Shown: positions 6,856-14,328, numbered from the stretch's first letter. The stretch is 14,348 nt of DNA from Acidobacteriaceae bacterium UBA1795 (GCA_002314435.1 DCFV01000106.1:11216-25563); one strand, 5' to 3'. Numbers and translations: made by a program. Notes: generated by a model not told the origin, from the letters alone.

Positions 6856-8262
6856 TTAGCTTGCCTGGTAGCGGCCCAGGCGGCCCAGGCCGTTGAAGGC
6901 CGCCACCTTGTAGCACTCGGCGAGTGTTGGATAGTTGAACACGGTATCCACAAAGTAGTCCACCGTGCCGCCCAGCGTCATCACCGCCTGGCCAATGTGC
7001 ACCAATTCGCTGGCGCCTTCGCCGATGATATGGACGCCCAATACCTTGCGTGTGTCCCGATGAAAGATCAGCTTCAGACGTCCGGTGGTATCGCCGCGAA
7101 TCTGTCCGCGCGCAGTCTCGCGATAGTAGGCCATGCCTACCTCATAGGGAACGTCCTCGTCCGTGAGCTGCTCCTCGGTCTTCCCGATGAAGCTGATCTC
7201 AGGAATGGTGTAGATGCCGTAGGGGTAAAAGCTTGGGTTCGACGTTGTGGCGTTGTCGTTGAAGGCTCGCGCCGCGGCTATGCGCCCCTGTTCCATTGAG
7301 ACCGAGGCCAGCGCCGGAAAGCCCACCACGTCGCCTACTGCAAAGATGTGCTCCACCTTGGTGCGGTAGTGCTCGTCCACCGGGATGCGGCCGCGCGAGT
7401 CGGCTTCCAGTCCGGCGGCAGGGAGGTTCAGGTCTTCGACCGCGCCCTGCCGGCCCACGGCGTAGAGCAGAGCGTCGCCGGAGATGCGCTTCTTGCTCTC
7501 CAGGTTCGCAATCACAGTTCCGTCCGGCAGTTCTTCCACGCTCTCCACTTCCTCGCCCAGACGCAATGTCACGCGCGAGTCGCGTAGGTGGTAGCTCAGT
7601 GACTCGATGATCTCCTGGTCGGCAAATTCCAGCAGCTTGCTGCGTTTCTCGATCACTGTCACGCGCACGCCCAGGATGGCGAACATGCAGGCGTATTCCA
7701 CGCCGATCACGCCTCCGCCCACCACGATCAGCGAGCGCGGCAGCGTGGGCAGGTCCAGGACCTGGTCGCTGTTGATAATCGTGCGGCCGTTGAACGGCAC
7801 CTTGGGCGAGGAGGAGGGCTTGGTCCCCACGGCCACGATCATGCGGCTGGCCTCGATCGTCGTGTCGCCCTGCGGTCCTTCCACGCGCAACTGATGTGGG
7901 TCCACAAAGTGCGCAATGCCGTGCAGCACGTCTATACCGTTGCGCGAGAGCTGCGCCTCTGTCACGTCTACTTCGGTTTTGATTACCGCCTGCACCCGGA
8001 ACGCCAGGTCGGCCATGGTGATCTTTTCCTTCACCCGGTAGTTCATGCCGTAGACCGAGCGGTAGTTGTAGCCGGACAGATGCAGCACGGCCTCGCGCAT
8101 TGTCTTGGAAGGAATCGTTCCGGTATTCACGCAGACGCCGCCGACCACCGAACGCGCCTCGATGACGACAACCCGTTTCTTCATTTTGGACGCAGCCACG
8201 GCGGCGCGCTGGCCCGACGGCCCGGAGCCAACAACCGCCAGATCGTACTTCACGGCGCTCAT
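6856..8262 (-). CDS. sthA: Soluble pyridine nucleotide transhydrogenase (Si-specific NAD(P)+ transhydrogenase)
   Basis: A cytoplasmic FAD enzyme that exchanges reducing equivalents between NADPH and NAD+, balancing the two pools. The predicted protein is 468 residues, matching E. coli SthA (466). The ATG at 8260-8262 is chosen because GGGAGA lies 7 nt upstream and the Rossmann fold begins at once (YDLAVVGSGPSGQ, residues 6-18). The open frame runs further upstream only because it overlaps non-coding and shadow sequence. Residues 41-53 read G-G-V-C44-V-N-T-G-T49-I-P-S-K: the second redox Cys of dihydrolipoamide dehydrogenases is Thr, as expected for SthA rather than Lpd, Gor or MerA. A second nucleotide-binding motif VVGGGVIGVEYA lies mid-protein, then AVGD in the second FAD site. 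The C-terminal dimerisation end (ASELVHIGQAVM, TVFNYPTLAECYKVAAFNGL) is very SthA-like. It is the first gene of a pair with the ROK-like gene. Confidence 0.93.
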   Translation of the reverse strand: MSAVKYDLAVVGSGPSGQRAAVAASKMKKRVVVIEARSVVGGVCVNTGTIPSKTMREAVLHLSGYNYRSVYGMNYRVKEKITMADLAFRVQAVIKTEVDVTEAQLSRNGIDVLHGIAHFVDPHQLRVEGPQGDTTIEASRMIVAVGTKPSSSPKVPFNGRTIINSDQVLDLPTLPRSLIVVGGGVIGVEYACMFAILGVRVTVIEKRSKLLEFADQEIIESLSYHLRDSRVTLRLGEEVESVEELPDGTVIANLESKKRISGDALLYAVGRQGAVEDLNLPAAGLEADSRGRIPVDEHYRTKVEHIFAVGDVVGFPALASVSMEQGRIAAARAFNDNATTSNPSFYPYGIYTIPEISFIGKTEEQLTDEDVPYEVGMAYYRETARGQIRGDTTGRLKLIFHRDTRKVLGVHIIGEGASELVHIGQAVMTLGGTVDYFVDTVFNYPTLAECYKVAAFNGLGRLGRYQAS

Positions 8263-8515
8263 GCGAACATCTCCCGGGTCTTGGTTGCGAATTGAGCTGC
8301 GGCGTGTCGACAGGGAAGGAAAAAGCGGTAATACTCCACAATCGGAGGCTACCATAGCTCGCCGCCTCCCAGACAGTCCAGCACCACGTGCGCGCCACCG
8401 TATTTCCTGCAGTTTGGCGCCTTCGTCCGCTCGAAGTAAACAAAAGGCTCCCGCAATCTGCCAGGATTGCAGGAGCCTCCAATTCCTCTTCGAGTTGAAG
8501 TTCGCTGTGCGCCGT
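8263..8515. other. Intergenic leader of sthA, downstream of the chemoreceptor terminator
   Basis: After the terminator at 8440-8478, about 180 bp remain before the sthA ATG on the minus strand. A weak sigma70-like pair is present (TGGACT, 18 nt, TATGGT; -10 at about 8350-8355). The evidence is suggestive only. No gene or riboswitch-like structure is apparent. Confidence 0.35.
8440..8478 (-). terminator. Rho-independent terminator of the MCP gene
   Basis: Read on the minus strand, AGGCTCC pairs with GGAGCCT (8472-8478 with 8445-8451), one T-G opposition follows, then GCAATC pairs with GATTGC, closing a 6-nt loop at 8459-8464. The stem is followed at once by TTTTGTTT. It lies 38 bp beyond the MCP stop and separates that gene from sthA. 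Confidence 0.9.
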
Positions 8516-10228
8516 TCAGACACGCGCAGGATGCGCCGCATAGCCCATGGACGGACGGCTCTTGCCCGCAAAGGCGCCGCCCGGCTGTCGTGCGTCTTCC
8601 AGATTGAACTGCCGGATCATTCGATCGAGTTCGCCGGCCAGAGAGGCCAGGTTCTTCAGCGCTTCCACGGCCTCTTCCGCGCCCTGCGAGTTCTCGATAG
8701 CCAGTAGCGAAATCTGTCCCGCCGACTCCGAGATTTCGCCCGAGGCGGCCGTTTGCTCCGTTGCCGCCGTGGCGATCAGCTGGATCTGATGTTCGACGTG
8801 CTTCGACGACTCGATGATCGCTTCCAGGCTTTTGCGTGCGCGGGAGGTTTCGCTCATGCCGGACTCGACCGCTGTGTGGCTCTCGCGCATTACGTCCAGC
8901 GTGGCCCGCGTCTCATCCTGGATGCTGCGAATCGTACCGGCAATCTCTTCCGTTGCTCCCTTGGTGCGCTCGGCCAGGCGGCGCACCTCGCCTGCCACCA
9001 CGGCGAAGCCGCGCCCGTGCTCGCCGGCCCGCGCCGCCTCGATGGCCGCGTTCAGCGCCAGCAGATTCGTCTGTTCGCTGATCTCCTGGATCACACTCAC
9101 TACTTTTCCGATCTCCTCCGAGCGGCGAGCCAGCGACGTCATCTTCTCTGACACGGTGCCAGTAGCATGCGCGATCTTCTCCATGGTGGTTGCCGCAGCC
9201 TGCATCACGGCTCCGCCCTGGTTGGCCACCTCTGCTGAGGCGCGACTGGCGCCGGCGGCGCTCTCCGCGTTGTGGCTGATTTCGCCAATCGTTGCCGTCA
9301 TCTCCTGCGCCGCAGCCGCAATCTGGTTGGTCTTGCTCGACTGCGTGTTGGCATTGCCCGCCGTCTGTACTGAGCGCGAACTCATCTCAGCCGCAGCGGA
9401 AGATAACGTGTCCGCGCTCTGCGCTACCGCCCGCAGCACTTCCTTGATCGATTCGACGCTTTGATTCAGCGCCTCGCCCAGTTGGCCGATCTCATCAGCC
9501 CCGTTCGCTTCCAGGCGCGCTGTGAGGTCCTTTGCTGCAAGCCGCTGCAGCGCGTCGTTCACTTCTTTTATGCGCGGCGCCACCAGCTTGGTTAGCGTGA
9601 CTCCGATGATGGCGCAGATGGCCACAATCAGCAGGCTCACTGTCATGTTGATCCAGGTAGCGTGGCTGCTCATGTTCGTCGAGAGCTCGGCTTCCTGCAG
9701 CCCGTTCTTGACATTGAGATCGAAGTCATCGCTGATAGCTGTCTCGGTATCGGAAAATGCAGTCCTGGTTGCTGCAGAAGTGAGCAGGTCCATGGCGTCT
9801 CCAACTTTGCCTCCGAGCAGGTCCGCCGCGGCTTTGTTGCTCGCATCCAGGTAACGCATCCAGAAAGAGGAAAACCTGTTGTACAGTTCACGCTCGCCCG
9901 GATAGATGGCAGAGGGCTCATAAGCCTTCAGATCCTCCTGAACCTTTGCAATCTGCTGATGACGCAGATCATTCTCCTCGTTCATGCAGGCCGTTGTCTG
10001 GCATAAAAGCATCTGCTGATCGGCGCGTGCCAGCTGGTTGAAGGAACCGCGCAGTTTTGAAAGGGCAATCACGGATGGGAACCCATTCGCGCTCGCGTCC
10101 GTGCACGATTTCGCGATGCTGTGAAACGTCAGGAACGTGTAGATTGCAAGTGCAGTGCACAGAATGCACACCAGGCCGAACGCGTAAGCAAATTTGCGAG
10201 CAATCGGGATATTGCGAAGGAGGGACAT
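8516..10228 (-). CDS. Methyl-accepting chemotaxis protein (four-helix-bundle sensor, HAMP, MA domain)
   Basis: A transmembrane chemoreceptor that signals through CheA/CheW to the flagellar motor. The predicted protein is 570 residues. The ATG at 10226-10228 is chosen for the AAAGGA upstream and the membrane-proximal MSLLRNIPIARKF start; an in-frame start 12 codons earlier is less likely. TM1 is at about 14-35, a periplasmic helical sensor at about 36-190, TM2 at about 195-214, HAMP at about 215-265 (APRIKEVNDALQRLAAKDLTARL), then the cytoplasmic coiled coil. The conserved hairpin tip is at 378-419 (SVIQEISEQTNLLALNAAIE, then GRGFAVVAGEVRRLAE). The C-terminus ends HPARV, without a CheR/CheB-tethering NWETF-like pentapeptide. 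The periplasmic part has Cys42, Cys76 and Cys81, the last two as C-Q-T-T-A-C. No che genes are nearby, and the ligand cannot be named. Confidence 0.95.
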   Translation of the reverse strand: MSLLRNIPIARKFAYAFGLVCILCTALAIYTFLTFHSIAKSCTDASANGFPSVIALSKLRGSFNQLARADQQMLLCQTTACMNEENDLRHQQIAKVQEDLKAYEPSAIYPGERELYNRFSSFWMRYLDASNKAAADLLGGKVGDAMDLLTSAATRTAFSDTETAISDDFDLNVKNGLQEAELSTNMSSHATWINMTVSLLIVAICAIIGVTLTKLVAPRIKEVNDALQRLAAKDLTARLEANGADEIGQLGEALNQSVESIKEVLRAVAQSADTLSSAAAEMSSRSVQTAGNANTQSSKTNQIAAAAQEMTATIGEISHNAESAAGASRASAEVANQGGAVMQAAATTMEKIAHATGTVSEKMTSLARRSEEIGKVVSVIQEISEQTNLLALNAAIEAARAGEHGRGFAVVAGEVRRLAERTKGATEEIAGTIRSIQDETRATLDVMRESHTAVESGMSETSRARKSLEAIIESSKHVEHQIQLIATAATEQTAASGEISESAGQISLLAIENSQGAEEAVEALKNLASLAGELDRMIRQFNLEDARQPGGAFAGKSRPSMGYAAHPARV

Positions 10229-10467
10229 GGTCTTTGGTTCCTTTCCCTTTCTGAGCGGCAGCATTGCCCGGATCGGACCTGCAACCGCTGTGCCATGGCA
10301 GAGCGCCGGACATAGCCGTCATCGGCGGAACCGGAGAAACCTTGAACCGTCAGCCGTCGAAGGGCAGCGCTGTTCCGCCTTGCCTCGTGCCCGGATGCGC
10401 ACTATAGTTGCGCCGTCCCGGCACGACACTCCAAAAGGGAAGCGAACGGAACCTCAAGGCCTGCCGC
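10229..10467. other. Divergent intergenic region between the MCP and CE15 genes
   Basis: This 239-bp gap contains the plus-strand promoter listed separately and a GC-rich stretch towards the MCP gene. The MCP ribosome-binding site (AAAGGA) is at about 10238-10243. I see no sigma28-type motif and no small gene. Confidence 0.5.
10380..10408 (+). promoter_or_regulatory. Sigma70-like promoter of the CE15 esterase gene
   Basis: TTGCCT (10380-10385, 4 of 6 to TTGACA) is followed by a 17-nt spacer and TATAGT (10403-10408, 5 of 6 to TATAAT). The start of transcription would be near 10415, leaving a leader of about 53 nt before the ATG at 10468. It would place the in-frame TTG at 10408 upstream of the transcript, which supports the later start. 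Confidence 0.6.
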
Positions 10468-11886
10468 ATGACAATGGATATGCAATGCTCGTGGAAAGTT
10501 TTCGCTCTCGCCGCGCTGGCCGCAGGTTCAGTCGCGGCTGCAGGCCAGGCCGCGCAGAAGCCTGCGCCGCCGGCTCCTACCCCCGCCGAAGTCGCCATTC
10601 AGGCGGCTACGGAAAAGGATCATCAGCGCGTAATGGACGCGCTCGGCATCAAGGCCCTGCGTCCCGGTGCCGATGGTGACCCGCACTCGCCCCGCGCCGC
10701 CAACTACGACGAGTCGAAGGCCAATTCCGCCGCTGCTTTGCCGGATCCGCTGACCATGAACGACGGTCGCAAAGTGACAACCGCTGGAGAGTGGTGGAAG
10801 CTTCGCCGCCCGCAGATCGTCGAGCTGTTCGATCGCGAAATCTACGGGCGCACCCCGGTACAGCTGCCCAAAGTGACTTGGGAGGTTCTCAGTACCACCC
10901 GCGAAACCAACGGCGGCATCGCAGTCATCACGAAAAAACTCATTGGCCACGTCGATAACTCCGCCGATCCAAAGGTGAAGGTAGACATCGAATTAACGCT
11001 GTCCACGCCCACCGATGCCAGAGGGCCTGTGCCTGTAATCCTCGAGCTTGGGTTCAGCAAGGAGTTCCTGGCCATGCTGGTGCAGCGCTACCCGCAGTTT
11101 GCGCCCAAGCCGGGCGACGGACCTACGTGGCAGCAGCAGGTGCTGGCGCGCGGTTGGGGCTATGCCGAGTACGTGCCCACCAGTGTGCAACCGGACAATG
11201 GTGCGGGCTTGACCGAGGGCATCATCGGCTTGGTCAACAAAGGGCAGCCACGCGCTCTCGACGACTGGGGTGCGCTCAAAGCATGGGCCTGGGGCGCGAG
11301 CCGCTGCCTCGATTACTTTGAGATCGATCACGCCGTTGATGCCAAACAGGTGGGGATCGAAGGACACTCGCGGTACGGAAAGGCATCGCTGGTGGCTATG
11401 GCTTATGATCCGAGGTTTGCCATCGGCTACATCAGTTCCTCCGGTGAGGCTGGCGCCAAGCTGTTCCGGCACCTGTTTGGCGAGGAGATCGGCAACGTGG
11501 CGGGGACGCAGGAGTACCACTGGATGGCCGGTAACTTCCTGAAATATGACAGTTCGCTCAGCGTGAACGATCTGCCCGTCGATGCCCACGAACTGATTGC
11601 GCTGGCGGCGCCGCGGCCCGTGTTCATCGGCGCTGGGGCCACCGAGGGGGACGGATGGGCGGATGCGCGCGGCATGTTCCTGGCCGCCGTGGGCGCGGGG
11701 CCGGTATATAAGTTACTGGGAAAGAAGGACCTGGGGACGCCGGAGTATCCGTCAATTGAAACCGCTCTGATCACCGGCGATCTGGGCTTCCGGCAGCATA
11801 CAGGCGGGCACACTCCGGGACCGAACTGGCCGACTTTTCTGGAGTTTGCGAGACGCTACTTGCATGCTCCGAGAGTAGTGCAGTAG
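10468..11886 (+). CDS. Secreted CE15-type glucuronoyl esterase (alpha/beta hydrolase)
   Basis: CE15 enzymes cleave the ester between 4-O-methyl-glucuronic acid of xylan and lignin, freeing hemicellulose. The predicted protein is 472 residues. The start ATG (10468) has AAGG 8 nt upstream and lies after the likely transcription start; ATGs at 10474 and 10480 are also possible. A Sec signal peptide covers about residues 1-28 (WKVFALAALAAGSVAAAGQA). The family nucleophile motif is G-H-S301-R-Y-G-K (canonical G-C-S-R-x-G-K). The catalytic His is probably His448 in H-T-G-G-H-T-P-G-P-N-W near the C-terminus, before a helix FLEFARRYL. The position 23 residues after the nucleophile, Glu in fungal CE15, is Ser324 here; Glu327, or Glu393/Asp395/Asp399 in the ATEGDGWAD loop, are candidate acids. 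Upstream W-W-K-L-R-R-P-Q-I-V-E-L-F-D-R-E-I-Y-G is typical of bacterial CE15. It stands alone and is convergent with the GNAT gene. Confidence 0.87.
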   Translation: MTMDMQCSWKVFALAALAAGSVAAAGQAAQKPAPPAPTPAEVAIQAATEKDHQRVMDALGIKALRPGADGDPHSPRAANYDESKANSAAALPDPLTMNDGRKVTTAGEWWKLRRPQIVELFDREIYGRTPVQLPKVTWEVLSTTRETNGGIAVITKKLIGHVDNSADPKVKVDIELTLSTPTDARGPVPVILELGFSKEFLAMLVQRYPQFAPKPGDGPTWQQQVLARGWGYAEYVPTSVQPDNGAGLTEGIIGLVNKGQPRALDDWGALKAWAWGASRCLDYFEIDHAVDAKQVGIEGHSRYGKASLVAMAYDPRFAIGYISSSGEAGAKLFRHLFGEEIGNVAGTQEYHWMAGNFLKYDSSLSVNDLPVDAHELIALAAPRPVFIGAGATEGDGWADARGMFLAAVGAGPVYKLLGKKDLGTPEYPSIETALITGDLGFRQHTGGHTPGPNWPTFLEFARRYLHAPRVVQ

Positions 11887-11904
11887 TTTGCTGAGATTGT
11901 TCGA

Positions 11905-12390
11905 TCAGAGCGGCTTCGTCATCACGATGCAGTGGCATTCGTGGCCTTCTTTTACGCGCTGCGGCGAACGGAATTCCTCGGTGCCGGTTGCCACATAGCC
12001 AAAGCGGCTATAAATGGGCGGCAGTTCGGGGCGCAGGCTTAGGACAGTGATTTCAATGGCCCGGAAGCCCTGCTGGCGAAAGCGGTCCTCCGCGGCCTGC
12101 ATCAAGCGACTGCCTAATCCGGAGCGTTGATGCGCGGGGTCCACCGCCAACATGCCCAAATAGCCGTGATCGCCGCGCGTCTCCATGTAGATCGACGCAA
12201 TCAGATGGTGCGCGTCGTTCTCAGCCACCAGAATCTCACCCTTTTCCATCACGGCAGCCAGACGCACATCGTCCGTACGCGTGGATTCGAGAAAGCTCTC
12301 CACTGCGAAGGCGGCGTTGATCATCGAGATCAGCCGAGGGCGGTCAGCTGGCGTGGCAAGGCGGAAGCGAACTGAGGCTGGGGCATTCAT
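11905..12390 (-). CDS. GNAT-family N-acetyltransferase
   Basis: A predicted acetyl-CoA-dependent acetyltransferase of about 161 residues; the substrate is unknown. The ATG at 12388-12390 (MNAPASVRFRLATPAD) has GGAG about 9 nt upstream and puts the first beta-strand near the N-terminus. In-frame ATG (12405) and GTG (12414) starts would add 5 or 8 residues. Motif A, the CoA-pyrophosphate loop, is clear: LGMLAVDPAHQRSGLGSRLM, with the Q-R-S-G-L-G signature. Motif B follows with ITVLSLRPELPPIYSRFGYV, the usual Y-x-x-x-G-F/Y element. It ends 18 bp from the convergent CE15 gene; no terminator is obvious between them. Confidence 0.88.
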   Translation of the reverse strand: MNAPASVRFRLATPADRPRLISMINAAFAVESFLESTRTDDVRLAAVMEKGEILVAENDAHHLIASIYMETRGDHGYLGMLAVDPAHQRSGLGSRLMQAAEDRFRQQGFRAIEITVLSLRPELPPIYSRFGYVATGTEEFRSPQRVKEGHECHCIVMTKPL

Positions 12391-12478
12391 GGCGGATGAC
12401 TCCATGATACCCACGGGGCGTCCCAGGAGGCCAAATCTGCGTCAGGGGTGGCAGGTTTTACACTGGGCTTAGGACCGA

Positions 12479-12892
12479 ATGATGAAGCAGATTGCCATTG
12501 CGCTCGGAGTACTGGCGCTGCTCGTGGGCGTCATGGCGTACAACGTGTGGCGCGCGGGCACTGAGACGATTGCGCACAAGCCGGGCGTGGTGGAGCAGGG
12601 GCGCATGGACCTGCATACGCAACTGGTGCAGGCCGAGCTGCGCGAAGCGGAGATCGAGAAGGTCTACTGGAACGCGCCGGAGAAACTCGCGGTGCTGATC
12701 CACTCGCACGAGCAGCGCGTTGAAAAGCTGAACGGCAACCCGGCGGGAAGCGAGATCGTGGCGCACGACATGGATGCGATCGCGCGCCTGCAAAAGCGGA
12801 TTGAGGCCATTGCGGCGGAGCGGGCAGCGGCGGCTGAAGCACAGGCTGCATCGGCTCAGGACGCCGCGGGTACAAATCCGTCGAACCCCTAA
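12479..12892 (+). CDS. Small single-pass membrane protein, unknown function
   Basis: I do not recognise this 137-residue protein. The start is either of two adjacent ATGs (12479, 12482), with AGGA at 12471-12474. Residues 1-23 are one hydrophobic segment (IAIALGVLALLVGVMAYNVW), an uncleaved anchor or signal. The rest is hydrophilic and helical: AELREAEIEKVYW, then a heptad-like stretch at about 75-120 (HEQRVEKLNGN, then LQKRIEAIAAERAAAAEAQA), with a Pro/Asn-rich end. Codon use with strong third-position G/C, a ribosome-binding site and a divergent position relative to the GNAT gene support a real gene. The parS-like palindrome lies 19 bp after the stop. Confidence 0.7.
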   Translation: MMKQIAIALGVLALLVGVMAYNVWRAGTETIAHKPGVVEQGRMDLHTQLVQAELREAEIEKVYWNAPEKLAVLIHSHEQRVEKLNGNPAGSEIVAHDMDAIARLQKRIEAIAAERAAAAEAQAASAQDAAGTNPSNP

Positions 12893-12911
12893 GCAGCTCG
12901 CGGCGTCAAAG

Positions 12912-12927
12912 TGTTCCACGTGGAACA
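12912..12927. promoter_or_regulatory. parS-type ParB-binding site
   Basis: TGTTCCACGTGGAACA is a perfect 16-bp palindrome and matches the chromosomal parS consensus (TGTTYCACGTGRAACA, the form known from pseudomonads and others). ParB/Spo0J nucleates on such sites, spreads, and recruits SMC near the origin. It is the only copy I see in the window. Because TTTTTT follows (12928 on) and AAAG precedes, the same bases could also form a hairpin with an ACGT loop and serve as a terminator for the 12479-12892 gene. Confidence 0.8.
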
Positions 12928-13256
12928 TTTTTTGAAAAATCGGTTGGTTTGCTTCCGGTAGACCACGCCCGAGGGCGATTATGCGCCTTTTGGGGAAAAT
13001 TCCTTGCAATGAAAATTCGGAAATTCGCGAGTCATCGAGCGGCAGTGACGGCGGGATTCGTGTAGTGGTATGCGGTGGAGTGAGGGTCTTGCTTGCTGGG
13101 GATAGCGCACAGGGAATAGTTGGTTCCTGGTGGGGTTGGGAGTGTGCTTTCCCAGGCTAGAATGCGCGGACCTAGGGCACCCAGTACCCAGAGTCGCTGC
13201 GGGAAGTTGCATCCTCCTGCATCCGAGCCGCCCACCATATTTCGAGGTCATTCCGG

Positions 13257-13272
13257 CGTGACGGAAATCACA
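13257..13272. promoter_or_regulatory. Candidate CRP/FNR-family operator
   Basis: The bases CGTGACGGAAATCACA match the CRP-type pattern TGTGA-N6-TCACA except for the first base. The site is centred about 70 bp upstream of the ATG at 13336, a plausible activating position. A single short degenerate match is weak evidence and no regulator gene is near. Confidence 0.3.
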
Positions 13273-13335
13273 GCCGAGAGTTTGAAAGGCTAACTATCGT
13301 CACTCCGCTGCAGCTGCATTGCGAGAGAGGTGACT

Positions 13336-14328
13336 ATGAGGCCCCCTGTCGTCATCAGCATGACGTTCTTTGTGTGCGGCCTGCACGCTCAGCTCAAGAA
13401 CCCAAACGCACCACAACCGACCACGCCAATCAAGGTTGAAATCAGCGAAGAGAAAGTGGTGCTTCACAAAGACTTGGAAATCGTGCTGCGCTCAAAGCAA
13501 GGGGTGTCTACCCGAACGAACAAGATCGGAGACACTCTGGAGTTTGAGGTGATCCGCCCTGTGATGGCCGGCGATCTGGTGGTCGTCGCAAAGGGAGCGA
13601 CTGCCACGGGAAAGATCGTCGAGTCACAACGGTCCGGAAGAATGGGAAAAGGCGGGGGGCTCCGGATCGACGTGGAAAGCGTTCAACTTGTGACAGGGGA
13701 AAAGCTGCCACTCGTCTCTCATGTGGACTTCGACGCAGGATACTCCGGGAGCATGGACAGGGCCGCCATGATAGGCTTCGCGGGTTTTCTTGTTGGCAGC
13801 TTGCAGAAGGGACAAGAAGCCCAGGCCCAGAAGGGCTCACGTATGCCCGCGTGGGTTGCAGCCGATGTTTCGATCCCACTGGCTGATCTTAGGTCGAGTC
13901 AGCCCGCACCACAGCCTCCGCGTACCGATGCTGGAAGCATTTACCTTTTCATGGACGCAACCACAGGACCGAGCCTGGAGGCGAAGTTCCTGATCGGCGA
14001 GGCGCATTACTTTGTGCCGTCGTCGCTCGCTGTTCGTATTGACGTCCCGCCGGGCGATTATTGGGTGCGAACCGGAAGGGCAGCCAAGAACGACAAGTTC
14101 GGAAAGGAAGAAGCCGCGGGTCTTTTTCATATCGCATTGAAGGCCGGCGACAGCTGCTACATCACGGCCGAGCCCGATAGTCACGATCGATACAACGCCC
14201 TGCTTCGTACCTTAGCGCCCGCCGACGGAGAGGAGCACGTCGAAAAGTCTGAGGTGCTGTTTGAATATCCGCTCGCTAACCGTCCGGAAGAGGTTCTTCG
14301 CCGTCTTCGGGCGCAGCCAATCAAATAA
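13336..14328 (+). CDS. Secreted protein of unknown function, two-domain
   Basis: I do not recognise a named family. The predicted protein is 330 residues. The ATG at 13336 is preferred over the in-frame GTG at 13330 because GAGAGAGG (13323-13330) lies 5 nt before it. A Sec signal peptide covers about 1-18 (VVISMTFFVCGLHA). Residues about 35-120 look beta-rich, with GDTLEFEVIRPVMAGDLVVV then a Gly-rich turn (GRMGKGGGL), as in small barrel domains of envelope proteins. A stretch at about 140-160 is moderately hydrophobic (AAMIGFAGFLVGSL). Residues about 200-285 (SIYLFMDATTG, then VRIDVPPGDYWVRTG, then LKAGDSCYITAEPD) resemble the layout of DUF2846-type beta domains: a display strand, a PPG-x-Y turn and a closing AG-x-x-Y strand. 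That resemblance is inference by eye. It has its own ribosome-binding site and possibly a CRP-like operator. Confidence 0.75.
   Translation: MRPPVVISMTFFVCGLHAQLKNPNAPQPTTPIKVEISEEKVVLHKDLEIVLRSKQGVSTRTNKIGDTLEFEVIRPVMAGDLVVVAKGATATGKIVESQRSGRMGKGGGLRIDVESVQLVTGEKLPLVSHVDFDAGYSGSMDRAAMIGFAGFLVGSLQKGQEAQAQKGSRMPAWVAADVSIPLADLRSSQPAPQPPRTDAGSIYLFMDATTGPSLEAKFLIGEAHYFVPSSLAVRIDVPPGDYWVRTGRAAKNDKFGKEEAAGLFHIALKAGDSCYITAEPDSHDRYNALLRTLAPADGEEHVEKSEVLFEYPLANRPEEVLRRLRAQPIK

Larger units (their letters stand above)
12893..13335. other. Intergenic region with parS-like and CRP-like sites
   Basis: This 443-bp stretch has no gene that I can support. Open frames on the minus strand at 12458-13009 and 12979-13251 lack a good ribosome-binding site and a recognisable protein; the first reads MFHVEH across the palindrome, a common by-product of parS-type sequence. 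It holds the palindrome at 12912-12927, a T-run after it, and a CRP/FNR-like pair at 13257-13272. Confidence 0.6.

Noticed and set aside
6064..7299. 411-codon plus-strand frame opposite the ROK and sthA genes
   Set aside because: It is antisense to two clearly recognised genes, and its His/Val/Ala-rich product is typical of a shadow frame.
8263..8571. Longer sthA start extending 103 codons upstream
   Set aside because: The extension would overlap the MCP gene and cross its terminator; the internal ATG has a good ribosome-binding site and begins the Rossmann fold.
12458..13009. 183-codon minus-strand open frame over the small membrane gene and the parS site
   Set aside because: It overlaps a better-supported plus-strand gene, lacks a family or ribosome-binding site, and its MFHVEH segment is just the translated palindrome.
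12979..13251. 90-codon minus-strand frame in the intergenic region
   Set aside because: The composition is Arg/Pro/Ser-rich and low in structure, with no recognisable domain or ribosome-binding site; most likely a chance frame in GC-rich DNA or an old remnant.
13251..13266. TTCCG-N6-CGGAA inverted repeat
   Set aside because: Short arms, and it overlaps the better CRP-like match.
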